From Aquarana catesbeiana (lineage: Eukaryota > Chordata > Amphibia > Anura > Ranidae): a stretch of DNA of 64,000 bases. How positions within the stretch are numbered: position 1 is the first letter of the stretch; each line of letters opens with the position of its first letter. Location of the stretch: assembly GCF_042186555.1 (NCBI RefSeq), contig NC_133324.1:219839145-219903144 (forward strand), in the 5' to 3' direction. The notes beneath the pieces were generated by a model. That model saw nothing but the letters and a program-made list of their open reading frames with translations, had not been told where the DNA came from and did no database searches. Made by a program: the position numbers and the translations under genes. Shown piece by piece: positions 46,381 to 56,893 of the stretch.

Positions 46381-46570
46381 AGGAGAGCCGCCGATCGGCT
46401 CTCCTCTAATCGCGTCTGTCAGACGCGAGTGAGGAAGAGCCGATCAACGGCTCTTCCTATTGACAGCGTGATCAGCCGTGATTGGACACGGCTGATCACG
46501 TGGTAAAGAGCCTCCGCTGGAGGCTTTTTACCAAGATCAGTGTAGCGGTGTGTCAGACTGACACACCGCT
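46381..46570. repeat. Chain of six consecutive hairpins
   Basis: Six inverted repeats follow one another: 46381-46405 (AGGAGAGCC / GGCTCTCCT), 46410-46428 (TCGCGTCT / AGACGCGA), 46432-46458 (AGGAAGAGCCG / CGGCTCTTCCT), 46467-46500 (CGTGATCAGCCGTG / CACGGCTGATCACG), 46501-46533 (15-bp stem with one G-T), 46544-46570 (AGCGGTGTGTCA / TGACACACCGCT). Loops are 3-6 bases except the first and are otherwise minimal. Confidence 0.92.
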
Positions 46571-46825
46571 CCACCGATCGCCGCGATGCGCGCCCCCATA
46601 TGACGTCCAGTCAGGATAACAGAACCACTTCCCGGACGTCAATCCGCTATAGGGCGGGCGGGAAGTGGTTAAAGTAAACTTGTGCTTTGCTATGCTCCTT
46701 GCCAGCTGCACATACTCCACTCCCCCTAAAGTGAACTTTGCACCTAAAATGCAAGGTCCACTTTTTAAATGCACCTCCTTACTGAGTACCCATAAAAAAA
46801 ACACCTGTAGGGGAAAACACACTTA

Positions 46826-47254
46826 GGCAGGCCATACATGGCTTGAATTTCGAAAGGATTTTCTTTAGAAAATCTTATCTAAGAATTTTCGTTCATATTT
46901 CGCACCATTAGTGGGCTGCAGCAACAGCCAATTTTTCATGCAGCCATCGAATTTGAGTAATCGGACATGTTGGAAATTTTTTGAAAAACAAACGATTTTC
47001 TAATCAATGATGGGAGACTCGTGTGAGAAATGTAATCGGAAAAAAAATGCGCATGTGCAAGAAAGGAAAATTCCCGGAAAGAAAAGAAGATTCCCAGCCA
47101 CGAAAATTATTTTCTGTAGCAACATGAGGGGAAATTGAAGGCTTGGTTGGCCGAATTTTGAAATCAATGGTGGCACCATCGGATCACAAAACGCACACAT
47201 TTTCTGATTTTCAAAAGAAAATTCTTTCAAAATTCGACCCATGTATGGCCGGCC
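46826..47254. mobile_element. Harbinger-type MITE with GGCAGGCCATACATGG ends
   Basis: GGCAGGCCATACATGG and CCATGTATGGCCGGCC are inverted ends, flanked by TTA (46823-46825 and 47255-47257). AGGATTTTCTTTAGAAAAT and AAGAAAATTCTTTCAAAATT continue the symmetry inward. Confidence 0.82.
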
Positions 47255-47257
47255 TTA

Positions 47258-48018
47258 CCTTTCCTGTGGCTGCCACCCATGGCACCTAAGACAGTATAGT
47301 GTTCTTTCCCTTCCAGAAAAATATGGGGGATGTAAAGCACTCCAAATCATGATGAGAAGATGCTCACAGCAAGGAGGACAGGCTCATATTTAAAAAAGGT
47401 AATCTTGTATGAAATGCAAGGTCCAATTTAACTCCTCCAAAGCCACATTTAGCCACTGGCAGCCAAACAAGCAATCATGAGTCAGTCAGAGTTATTATAG
47501 GTCTGAGGACTCTTCACACCCTCATGGGACAGCCTAGGGTAGCCTTTGTCAGCCAGGGTTCCTCCAGAGTTTGCTAGGGGTTCCTTGAGCAACTTCTGCC
47601 TCTCAATGAGTACCCACTGACATCAATGATATACTGTATTTATCTATAGGGGGGATTCTTCCCAATGACATCAAATGAAAGGAACATTCTTCCCACTGAC
47701 CGCCAGACTAATGTACTGTGAGATGTAGGTATAATAATTATTAACATGGGCTACCTGAGCCCAGAAAGTTATTTCAAGGGTTTCCCCATATTAAAATTGG
47801 TTGAAAAAGGCTTACTTAGGACAATCACCAAGCACTTGAGCTACAATGTCATATGGAGTAGGTCCCCATACTTTGCCTTACCAAACATTCCAGGTGTTTT
47901 ACTGCCTCCCAGGAGCTAAGCAGAGTAATGATGAAGTGAAATAAAGGTAAATAAATACATGTTGCTGGGATAGGCGGGCATTGAAGCAAATCTGTTGCTT
48001 TGCCTTGCATAGGTAAAG
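47258..48018. other. No recognised feature
   Basis: No supported gene or repeat ends. Confidence 0.3.
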
Positions 48019-48660
48019 CAGAGGTTTTTTTTTAAGTTAGATTTTATTGCGTACTTTAGCAAAGCAGTAAATCTTACAGAAGAGACAAAGAAATAACATA
48101 AAAATAGAGGTACATCCACTATCCCAGCAGTTGTAGAACAGAATGGATCACAGTATATTTCAAGTTTCAAACAATATAATTAAGATAAGGCATACCCAGC
48201 ACGCAATAAAAGGTGGCATTCAGAGTAATAGCAATTACCTAGTGGGGAGAATCCCTTTAATAAATCAACTCAGCAAAAAGGTATGCTCAGAGGTAATGAA
48301 ATTATACTACCTTTGAGCAAGGACTCGCTTTTACGTCTTTCTTAAGACAGGCTTAAAATAAAAGAAAAAACTAGGAACGAAAAATCAAGAGTAAATTGAG
48401 AGCGCTTCCATGGTCTCCCTCTGTATATCGCTCTCTGACACGTGCCAAGTAGCATGGCCTATGCTATAGGCATAAAAACGTATAAATAGAGAAAGACTAA
48501 TAGAGCGCCAGAAAGAATAGAAAGAAGGGAAAAAAAGGAGGGGAAAAGAAGGGGGGGGGGTGGGGAAATGGGGGGTAGTGGGAGGAAAGGGAAGTAACAA
48601 TAATGATGCATAATACAACAGACCCCTGAAGTCAAGCCACCACAGCACAGCCCACTGATT
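48019..48660 (-). mobile_element. 3' end of a LINE-type retroposon (L1-like)
   Basis: On the minus strand the sequence ends CGCAATAAAATCTAACTT followed by an A-run (T-run at 48028-48036), that is an AATAAA signal and poly(A) tail. Upstream is a pyrimidine-rich, C-run-bearing stretch as found in L1 3' untranslated regions. No RT sequence is included, so it is a 5'-truncated insertion. No target duplication was identified. Confidence 0.5.
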
Positions 48661-49204
48661 CCACTCTAGCTCCCCAACCCACTCAATCTAACAAAGCGAA
48701 GAGGACACATAGGTGTTGTAGTCACTGGAACATTAGAAATTGTGCCAATAAAGTCGAGTTTTGTTTTGAAAGGTTTTCTACTTTCAATAGAAAATGGGAC
48801 TAGTGGTCTAGTGTGGACCTGCAGAAATTTAGAACCTGCCGATCAGATGTTTTCATAGTCTATAAACCATCTTTGAAGTATGAAGCTAAAAAAGGACAAG
48901 CTTCCAAGCAGCTCCAAGGGCTAAATCAACCTATAGAAAATGGTCGTGCTGAAAAGGTTATACTTTGCAGACCGTCGGCTCTTCAACAAAAGAGATTATT
49001 CTTCTTTTTACAAATTAAAAAATCCATTTAAAGCTTCACATTCAGCCAATATTTTTTTTAAGCCCATCATTAATACACAATGGACTGTAAACTAATTTTG
49101 TATTTTGAAGCAAATTAGACGCATATTCTTTATGCTCTAAAGTATTCGTTAGATGTTTATATGTCTAAAGTATTTAAAGTAGATGGTAACCCCTAAATCA
49201 CATA
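48661..49204. other. Unassigned; contains a weak open segment
   Basis: A plus-strand frame (48813-49031) has protein-like composition and is preceded by CCTGCAG at 48826, but the only downstream donor (AAAAG-GTTATA) is weak. I do not call an exon. Confidence 0.3.
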
Positions 49205-49800
49205 TATCAGACACAAGGCCGCGGGCCAAATCCGGCCCTCCAGGCCATTTCATATGGCCCTCACACCTCTCCTGGAACTGCGGCACTCCCGTCATCTACA
49301 CCTCTACCATGTCTCAAGCTGTCAGCAGCAGATAGGAGGACAAAACTCCCCTGCCAGGACCTGCGCTTCTCCATGCAGCTGCAGAGAGGCTCATCTCTGC
49401 CAGCCCCCTTTGTCTGAGCAAAGGCGAACAAGACTCCTCCTACAGATCCTGTGCAGCCGCAGCACCCCCTTGTCTCCACCTTTCCTTTGGCTCAGCATTC
49501 AGTAGACTCTGGCAGGGGACTCCAGACCTTCTCTGGTCCTCCTTCATACGCTACACTTTTTGTTTCCCATCTCCACTCCCAGCTTTTTCCCACCAGTAGC
49601 ACAAGGAAAGGAGAGTGCACTGTGATGTAAGGGAGGGTGGGGGGCTCTTGACTTCTGATGGTGAAGGGCTCTTGACACCTGATGTTAACGGGGGGGAGGT
49701 GCTCTTGAAATCTAGTCTTACAGATACAACTGGCCCCTTGAGCGCAACCATAATGCTGATGCAGCCAGCAATTAAATTGAGTTTGACACCCCTGCTCTAA
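49205..49800. mobile_element. hAT-type MITE with TTTGACACCCCTGC end
   Basis: The right end AATTGAGTTTGACACCCCTGC is the standard end of a common vertebrate hAT mini-element (GCAGGGGTGTCAAACTCAATT on the other strand). The left starts GACACAAGGCCGCGGGCC and looks eroded. The interior has a CTTGACTTCTGATG / CTTGACACCTGATG minisatellite. The flanking duplication is not resolved. Confidence 0.65.
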
Positions 49801-50803
49801 ATGAATGACATTTCATTTCTAAAGTCCCATGTATCCTAACATTAAATAAGACACTGTCTTTTTTTCTATTTTTTTGTTCCTTTGTTGTATTTCACTGCTG
49901 CTGGTCTCCTCTAGCCTGATTTAGCCACTTCCTATCCAAATGCACTGGGGTGGCGTGAATCTAACATCACCAGCAGCAGATCGCATGGACACTGTGCGTT
50001 GCTTTCCAGTGCGATGTGGGGAAATGCAGCGAATCTTGTGCGAATTATGGTTGCCTCTAAGTGGCAAAAGTGCTTTCACATTTGAGATTACATTAACATG
50101 TTACAAAGTATATAAAATTTAATTGCTATGGGTTTTGATTTACTTTGACAAAATAAGCCTAAGCCCTAGTCTAAATTGGCATTTTAGAGATGTCTGATGA
50201 CGAAGAGTGCATATATGGGGCCAATCGTCTTAGCGTTTGACAGCGGCAAAAAGAACACCTTCCCCTTTGGGAATATTTTGCTGCCCGCATGAGACTCTTT
50301 TGGTTAATTTAATGGCCAGTTCAAGTCTATAATGTACTGTATGTCAGATTGTATACTACTTGAAATATTATGGAATAAGCTCTTCTAGACAATGACTTCA
50401 TTTATTTTATTTATTCTGTCTATCTCGAGTCATGTGCGTGGTTGCTGTGATAGATTGTACTCCACAGTCAGTGCTGCATGAGACATCTGTCATGTTCCAG
50501 GCAGCCTCCAGCAAACTGACCCTCATGTTCGTGTGTGTGTTTTCATTAGAATTTCAAAAGACGTTCCTCTGCAGATTGCTTTATATTTAGTGTAGTGATT
50601 ACTGAAGCACTGAACACACTACTCTTACAATTCATTGCTGCTCACGTTTAGCAGTATGTAAAATTTGAGGAGCTGTTTTATTCTAATACTTATAACTGAT
50701 GACATAAATGCAGTCAGCAGGTTTGCATTTAAACTGATGTTTTGGAATATTATATAAAGGTATTAGTGTTTTATTATTATTAGTCTCTATTACCTTCCAT
50801 GGT
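49801..50803. other. Unassigned; holds a fragment of the 56153-56484 MITE
   Basis: About 49948-50052 (TCTAACATCACCAGCAGCAG, GCTTTCCAGTGCGATGTGGG) is an inverted match to the interior of the MITE at 56153-56484. The remainder shows nothing supportable. Confidence 0.4.
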
Positions 50804-50987
50804 ACCATGCAAAGTAATGAAGATGAGAAAGGATTCTGGACAGCCACACTCCAAAAATTTGCCTTTATTCGTAGAAAATGTAGTCACAAAAACATGTCAC
50901 AGGAGAACAGACAGAAGAACTGACGCGTTTCACGCTATCAAACAGTGCTTAATCATAGCTGACAACCACAGAAATGAATTTCATATA

Positions 50988-52619
50988 CAGTATCTCACAA
51001 AAGTAAGTACACCCCTCACATTTTTGTAACTATTTTATTATATCTTTTCATGTGACAGCACTGAAGAAATGACACTTTGCTACAATGTAAAGAAGTGAGT
51101 GTACAGCTTGTATAACAGTGTAAATTTGCTGTCCACTCAAAATAACTTAACACACAGCCATTAATGTCTAAACCACTGGCAACAAAAGTGAGTACACCCC
51201 TAAGTGAAATGTCCAAATTGGGCCCAAAGTGTCAATATTTTGTGTGGCCACCATTATTTTCCAGCACTGCCTTAATCCTCTTGGGCATTGAGTTCACCAG
51301 AGCTTAATAGGTTCCCACTGGAGTCCTCTTCCACTTCTCTATAAGGAAATCACAGGGCTGGTGGATGTTAGAGACCTTGCGCTCCTCCACCTTCCGTTTG
51401 CAGATGCCCCACAGATGCTCAATAGGGTTTAGGTCTGGAGACATGCTTGGCCAGTCCATCACCTTTACCCTCAGCTTCTTAAGCAAGGTAGTGATCATCT
51501 TGGAGGTGTATTTGGGGTCGTTGTGTTTGAATACTGCCCTGCAGCCCAGTCTGCGAAGAGAGGGGATCATGCTCTGCTTCAGTATGTCACAGTACATGTT
51601 GGCATTCATGATCCCTCAATGGACTGTAGCTCCCCAGTGCCGGCAGCACTCATGCAGCCCCAGACCATGACACTCCCACCACCATGCTTGACTTTGACTG
51701 TAGGCAAGACACACTTGTCTTTGTACTCCTCACCTGGTTGCCGGCAGACACGCTTGACACCATCTGAACCAAATAAGTTTATCTTGGTCTCATCAGACCA
51801 CAGGACATGGTTCCAGTAATCCATGTCCTTAGTCTGCTTGTCTTCAGCAAACTGTTTGTGGGCTTTCTTGTGCATCATCTTTAGAAGAGGCTTCCTTCTG
51901 GGATGAGAGCCATGCAGACCAATTTGATGCAGTGTGTGGCGTATAGTCTGAGCACTGACAGTCTGACCCCCCCCCACCCCTTCAACCCCTGCAGCAATGC
52001 TGGCAGTACTTATAAGTCTATTTCCCAAAGACAACTTCTGGATATGACGCTGAGCATGTGCACTCAACTTCTTTGGTCGAACATGGCGAGGCCTGTTCTG
52101 TGGGTGGGACCTGTCCTGTTAAACTGCTGTATGGTCTTGGCCACCGTGCTTCAGCGCAGTTTCAGGGTCTTGGAAATCTTCTTATAGCCTAGGCCATCTT
52201 TATGTAGAGCAACAGATCCTTAGCGAGTTCTTTGCCATGAGGTGCCAAGTTGAACTTCCAGTGACCATTATGAGAGAGTGAGAGCGATAACACCAAATTT
52301 AACACACCTGCTCTCCATTCACACCTGAGACCTTGTAACACTAACGAGTCACGTGACACTGGGAGGGAAAATGGCTAATTGGGCCCAATTTGGACATTTT
52401 CACTTAGGGGTGTACTCACTTTTGTTGCCATCGGTTTAGACATTAATGGCTGTGTGTTGAGTTATTTTCAGGGGACAGCAAATTTACACGGTTATACAAG
52501 CTGTACACTCACTACTTTACATTGTAGCAAAGTGTCACTTCTTCAGTGTTGTCACATGAAAAGATATAATAAAATATTTACAAAAATGTGAGGGGTGTAC
52601 TCACTTTTGTGAGATACTG
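50988..52619 (-). mobile_element. Tc1-like transposon with long IR/DR ends (copy 1)
   Basis: CAGTATCTCAC at 50988 and GTGAGATACTG ending at 52619 are the ends; TA flanks (50986-50987, 52620-52621). The inverted repeats are about 240 bases long and each contains two GTGAGTACACCCCT-type direct repeats, the IR/DR layout of Tc1/Sleeping Beauty-like elements. The insertion lies inside the PLE left arm, so it is younger than the PLE. Confidence 0.93.
51304..52246 (-). pseudogene. Tc1 transposase pseudogene (DD34E family), copy 1
   Basis: Minus-strand reading starts near 52246, where the expected ATG has become TTG. The N-terminal helix-turn-helix part is damaged. A long segment (52067-51606) holds the first catalytic Asp in WSDETKINLFG (residue 92). 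A frameshift near 51607 leads to the last segment (51609-51304) with KHNDPKYTS and SPDLNPIEHLWG (catalytic Glu, residue 64). Family members read HDNDPKH here: 34 residues precede the Glu after the first Asp, and that Asp codon is missing in this copy. The copy is dead by frameshift, start loss and loss of the second catalytic Asp. Confidence 0.88.
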
Positions 52620-52916
52620 TAAATACCTATGTCTTTTGACCATGTGACCAAATAAGTGATTGATTGGGTCCAATCAACAGGTTAACAAATTCTGTGGACT
52701 CAATCAAAAACATGACTAACCTATGCGATTGAATGAAGTGCTCATGAATATATCTAAGTGAAAAAATAAATAAAAACAAAACCCAAAGAAGAGGTTTGTA
52801 AGAAAAAGTAATAAACAGTGACGCTTAATAATTCTTGACAAATCCATATGTATGAGAAAAGGGTATATAAATACATATATATGTGAATGCGTGAAAATAG
52901 AAATAAAAATAAAAAA

Positions 52917-53690
52917 CAGGGCAGTTCATGCTGGCATCTTTTTCCAGAAAGAAAAAACTATTTATCCCAGAATGTCCACAAGGGGTTAAGTCCCCTTGTG
53001 GGTAGACCGATTGTTGCGGGAATAGGTCCATTAAACGAGCACCTTGGTGAATGGATGGATAGCCAACTACAGCCCTTAGTTTTTGGTCTCCCTGGGTTTC
53101 TCAGGGACACCAAACAACTGCTTATCAAATTACAGGATTTCCAATGGAATAACAACTACAGGTGGATTAGCTGTGATGTCACAAGCCTATATTCCAGCAT
53201 TCCACATAGTTTGGGTATACAGGCAGTCGCTTCTTTTTTAAAAGAGTCAGGTAGATTCTCATTAGTGCTCCAGGAGTTCATTTTACAGTCCTTGGACTAT
53301 TTGTTAAGACACAATTTTTTTATGTTTGACGGGGGCTATTATCTCCAGAGATGCGGGGTCTCTATGGGGGCAAAGTTTTCACCCTCACTGACCAACCTTT
53401 ACATGGGTTGGTGGGAGAGGACCAGCATCTTTGGACATGATAGCCCCTGCCGTCTGGATACTGTGTTTTTTTGTCGCTATATCGACAATCTCCTGTTTGT
53501 CACATCGAATGACAAGGTTGATCTAGATTTGTGGCTCTCCTATTTGAATGACAATTCCGTGAGGTCTCCATTGAATTTCTAGACGTGCATTTGATGGGCA
53601 TAGATGGTTCGGTGGTCACCGGTTTGCACAGAAAAGCCATAGCAGGCAACGTACTTCTAAGAGCTGACTCTGCACATCCAGGGCACACCA
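52917..53690 (+). pseudogene. Penelope-like reverse transcriptase, 5'-truncated and frameshifted
   Basis: Plus-strand translation gives VHKGLSPLVGRPIVAGIGPL, then motif A CDVTSLYSSIPH (Asp 97 of the 231-residue frame starting at 52887), motif B GVSMGAKFSPSLTNLYM (about 157-173) and motif C RYIDNLLF (198-204). This order and wording match PLE (Neptune-like) RTs, not LINE or LTR RTs. Motif C normally reads YxDD; here the second Asp is Asn. A one-base shift near 53560 moves to the frame with FLDVHLMG and RADSAHPGHTI, the usual continuation. The N-terminus before VHKG is missing, and sequence after HPGHTI is replaced by another repeat. Confidence 0.87.
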
Positions 53691-53696
53691 TCGAAC

Positions 53697-53993
53697 AGAG
53701 CCGAAAGTCGCCGATTGTCGAAATGCACAGAAAGGCTCGTGAAGGGAGTCTTTCCGAGGTTTGCCGAGGTCCGCCGAAGTGTGCTCGGGCCTTTTCGGCC
53801 GTTTCCGAGGCTCTCCGGCACTACCCCGCCTCTGGCCGCATGCGGTATTGCATCCCATTGAAGTGAATGCGGAACAAATTATTTTCGTTTCCATTGACTT
53901 CAATGGGAAAACTCGCTTTGATATGCGAGTACTTTGGATTACGAGCATACTCCTGGAACGGATTATGCTCGTAATCTGAGGTTCCACTGTATG
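53697..53993 (-). repeat. Inserted repeat starting ACAGTGGAACCTC
   Basis: On the minus strand it begins ACAGTGGAACCTCAGATTAC, continues GAGCATAATCCGTTCC and becomes GC-rich. This is a repeat type I recognise from frogs. It separates the RT and endonuclease parts of the PLE. PLE coding expected between HPGHTI and the endonuclease is absent, so insertion was accompanied or preceded by a deletion. The far boundary is uncertain. Confidence 0.6.
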
Positions 53994-53997
53994 TGAA

Positions 53998-54370
53998 TTC
54001 TAGCACTAATGGTAAAACTTTTGATATTTCATCATTTATTAATTGTAATACTAAATTCCTGGTGTATTTAATCACATGTGAATAATGCCACATTCAATAT
54101 GTGGTTCGCACCACACACAGATTAAAAGATCGATTGTACGATCATCTGCACGATATCGAGAATAACAAATCCACCAATGTGGCTAAACATTGGAATCTCA
54201 TTCATTTTAAAGATGTTACAAGCCTTTCAATTCAGGGTGTGGAGAAGATAGTGACCCCCAAACGAGGAGGGGACAAATTCAGAACATTTGCAGACGCGAA
54301 GTGTTCTGGATATTCTCTCTCCACACGAGGATCCCGCTGGAGTTGAATTTTGAGTGGGACGTGTCCCACT
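53998..54370 (+). pseudogene. GIY-YIG endonuclease remnant of the PLE
   Basis: The plus-strand reading contains INCNTKFLVYLITCE followed, after a shift near 54085, by VRTTHRLKDRLYDHLHDIEN, STNVAKHWNLIH and VEKIVTPKRGGDKF. These correspond to the VYL...YVGRT core, the Arg/His helix and the RGGD segment of PLE GIY-YIG nucleases, which nick the target. A one-base shift near 54295 leads to the usual C-terminus (REVFWIFSLHTR ... LNFEWDVS). At least two frameshifts inactivate it. Confidence 0.83.
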
Positions 54371-55458
54371 ATTATGATTGACCCCACCATTTATCGGTTG
54401 CGTTGTTTAGGGTACTTCCTCCATGTTGTTGGCGGACTGTTCTTTCCGTTTTTCATTATTTGGGCGCTTGATGCTTTGCATTGTCATGTGTATGCTGGCC
54501 AACATCGTCCAGGGTTAGACCTGGTCGATTGTTGGGTTTTGAGACACATACACATGCTTGCAGGCATCCTTGGTCACATGGAGGTGCATGTTGATTTTAT
54601 GCGGCTCAGCTAAAAATACATATTCATCTAGACCTTCAGCCTACTGTATCTTAGTGCCCTGTGTTATACTCTGTGCGTTTTAATGGCCAAACATAACTTT
54701 TTATTTTGCCTTTGACGCGATATTTAGTTGTTAAGAAATATGTGAGTCTGGTTTAGGGCTTTACATATGATGTGAGGGCTCTGCTTCAATTATATATGAC
54801 CACCGTTCCCCCCATGATTCTTCTGCCCCCTTTAATGGGAATGCTCATAATAAAAATATTATCAGTACATTACAATAAAATCACAATAAAATGATTAAAC
54901 TATTTACAATAGATAGATTGAGTTGGCCTTAGATGGAGACAGGGGGGCATAGATGTTCATTGGTGCACATTACAAATCTTGTGCGGATCTTATATTTTAT
55001 GTTTTTGAGGAATATATGTGTTTTTATGTAACAGTTTCTCTTATATTAATTTTAATAATGATTTTCTTTTGGAACAAGGATATATTAATTAATCCATTCT
55101 TATGTCAGTTTACTCAATTAAGTCTATTGAGATTAACCTGTATTTATAATCTATACACACAGCTTTATGTATGAGAGTCGTGCTCGTGCTAATATCTGTA
55201 GCTACAGTGGAGGCTTTTGCCTCCATTGTTTTCAAAAATTTACACATACATTTACACAAGCACATGTTCTCTTTCACTTATTTCTGCTTTTGTTTAGGTC
55301 AGGTTCAATAGTTTATACACAGTTTCCAATATCATCATTATTAATACACTCATTTTAGACTATACCTAATTGTTGCACATATCACATTTAATTCATATTT
55401 AGATATGTGAGGCGGTTTCTCATATATATTCAAAAGTGATAAAAACATAAACCTATAC

Positions 55459-55463
<5 letters not shown>
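54371..55463. other. PLE downstream non-coding region
   Basis: AT-rich sequence between the endonuclease remnant and the right terminal repeat. No further domain is seen; frames here are short and uncharacteristic. Confidence 0.45.

Positions 55464-55531
<68 letters not shown>
55464..55531. repeat. (TA)n microsatellite
   Basis: About 68 bases of TA dinucleotides next to the inner edge of the PLE right arm. Confidence 0.95.
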
Positions 55532-55534
<3 letters not shown>

Positions 55535-55558
55535 TATTACTACTATTATTATTAGTAT

Positions 55559-56122
55559 TTTTATTTTTATTTCTATTTTCACGCATTCACATATCACATA
55601 TATATGTATTTATATACCCTTTTCGCATACATATGGATTTGTCAAGAATTAATAAGTGTCATTGTTTATTGCTTTTTCTTACAATGCTCTTCTTTGGGTT
55701 TTGTTTTTACACATTTATTTTTTCACTTAGATATATTCATGAGCACATCAATAAATCACATAGGTTAGTCATGTTTTTGATTGAGTCCACAGAATTTGTT
55801 AATCTGTTGATTGGACCCAATCAATCACTTATTTGGTCACATGGTCAAAAGACATAGGTATTTATATGAAATTCATTTCTGTGGTTGTCAGCTATGATTA
55901 AGCACTGTTTGATAGTGTGAAATGCGTCAGCTCTTCTGTCCGTTCTGCTGTGACATGTTTTTGTGACTACATTTTCTACGAATAAAGGCGAATTTTTGGA
56001 GTGCGGCTGTCCAGAATCCTTTCTCAACTTCATTGCTATATGCATTGCCAGCACCTGTGGCTTCCAATTTAGAGGAGAGGTTCATTCCTATCTGACCTAC
56101 CTGGGGTGGTGATATCCCTTTC
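55559..56122 (+). repeat. PLE right terminal repeat with hammerhead-like segment
   Basis: Inverted partner of the left arm over 55559-56037 and unique to this side over 56038-56122. At 55888-55934 AGCT, CTATGATTA, GCACT...AGTGT stem, GAAA, TGCGTC, AGCT follows the hammerhead order, with a complementary stem I but a disrupted CTGATGA box. Confidence 0.75.
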
Positions 56123-56152
56123 ACCATGCAAAGTAGTGGTTACAAATAAGAG

Positions 56153-56484
56153 TAAGCCCTGGCTCACACTGGTGCGATGTGGTAAATGCCCAAGATTCGC
56201 TGCGTTTCCCCGTATCGCACTGGAAAGCAATCACACAGTATCCATGCGATCTGCTGCTGGTGATGTTAGATTACCGACACCCCAAAACAGATTTCAAAAC
56301 GCAGTGTGATTGATAGAATCAACCATGAACACCCAAGCGATGCGATTCAGGTGCGGGGGAAAAAAAAGGGCCCTGCACCATTCTGGTGCAGATGCGATGG
56401 GATTTCAGTCATACAAAATTACTGAAATCACACACCACATGCGCACATGTGGTGTTCTGCACACACCAGTGTGAACCTGGGCTA
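56153..56484. mobile_element. MITE with AGCCCTGGCTCACACTGGTG ends
   Basis: AGCCCTGGCTCACACTGGTG on the left is mirrored by CACCAGTGTGAACCTGGGCT on the right. It belongs to the family of 7209-7632. The interior is rich in GCGAT and ATGCGA words. Confidence 0.75.
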
Positions 56485-56485
56485 A

Positions 56486-56893
56486 ATAAGGTTATAACAA
56501 ATCTAAACCCAAAAAATGAAAATGTAATACACTATAGTACCAATTCATGAATTTATTAATCTGCAGCACTCTAAATTTTTTTTTTTTTGATAAAATTTTT
56601 TATTTTGAAAGAAAACAAGTACAGAAATCTCAAATATCATGGAAACACATACAGGTGTTGGCATAGCAATACTGCAGAGCAGGAGCAAATATCGACAGTC
56701 CAGTAATAGCCTTTTCTTGCTGTCGTCGGGTCTTGTAGTTTCTACGTAGTAATACAACTTGCTCTACTAGACTCGGCCTGATAATAGTACCTGTGTAGTG
56801 CAGCACTCTAAATTTTATGTAAAATCCAATGCAATATGGCAACCTGGATGCATTCTGTACACAGTTGATGTACAGAATGCCTCCAAAAACATA
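56486..56893. repeat. Repeat flanking the retroposon, with inverted match at 59748-59850
   Basis: AATCTGCAGC ... ATGGCAACCTGGATGC (excluding 56580-56816) matches, inverted, CGCCTCCAGGTTGCCATATT and GAGCTGCAGATT near 59765-59820. The copies probably belong to a dispersed MITE. Confidence 0.5.
56580..56799 (-). mobile_element. Poly(A) retroposon with perfect 17-bp target duplication
   Basis: GCAGCACTCTAAATTTT occurs at 56563-56579 and 56800-56816. The insert ends on the minus strand with CAAAATAAAAAATTTTATC and an A-run (T-run at 56580-56588). AATAAA, poly(A) and a long duplication show LINE-machinery insertion. I do not recognise the 220-base body; it may be a truncated LINE 3' end or a processed transcript. 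It disrupts an older repeat. Confidence 0.8.

Larger units (their letters stand above)
45402..46668. mobile_element. TTAA-flanked CCACTT family element, expanded (copy D)
   Basis: TTAA at 45398-45401 and 46669-46672; inverted ends CCACTTCAATACC and GGGAAGTGG. It belongs to the subfamily also seen at 30236-30496 and 58829-59650 (ACCAATTTTCAGCTTTCAGC). It is enlarged by a GGCACTGATGGGC minisatellite (45690-46160) and carries six consecutive hairpins at 46381-46570. It has no coding capacity. Confidence 0.85.
50817..52914 (-). repeat. Inverted partial PLE terminal repeat, split by a Tc1 element
   Basis: After removing 50988-52619 and one TA, the arm reads continuously into its partner at 55559-56037 on the opposite strand (for example ACAACCACAGAAATGAATTT, and TTGGGTCCAATCAACAG with CTGTTGATTGGACCCAA). 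A hammerhead-like segment lies at about 50920-50966 on the minus strand. Confidence 0.85.
50817..56122 (+). mobile_element. Penelope-like retroelement with inverted partial terminal copy
   Basis: The left arm (50817-52914 minus the Tc1 insertion) is an inverted copy of the right arm (about 55559-56037). The right arm runs about 85 bases further to 56122. Between them lie RT (52917-53690) and GIY-YIG endonuclease (53998-54370) remnants in the plus direction. The 13-bp sequence ACCATGCAAAGTA occurs at 50804-50816 and 56123-56135, exactly flanking the element, and is a probable target duplication. A 5'-truncated body joined to an inverted partial terminal repeat is a characteristic PLE arrangement. 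PLEs reverse-transcribe their RNA at the target using the RT and GIY-YIG nuclease. Confidence 0.85.

Noticed and set aside
48813..49031. 72-codon plus-strand frame after CCTGCAG
   Set aside because: Protein-like composition but weak donor and pyrimidine tract; not enough for an exon call.
51523..52187. Plus-strand frames across the Tc1 element
   Set aside because: Antisense shadows of the minus-strand transposase pseudogene.
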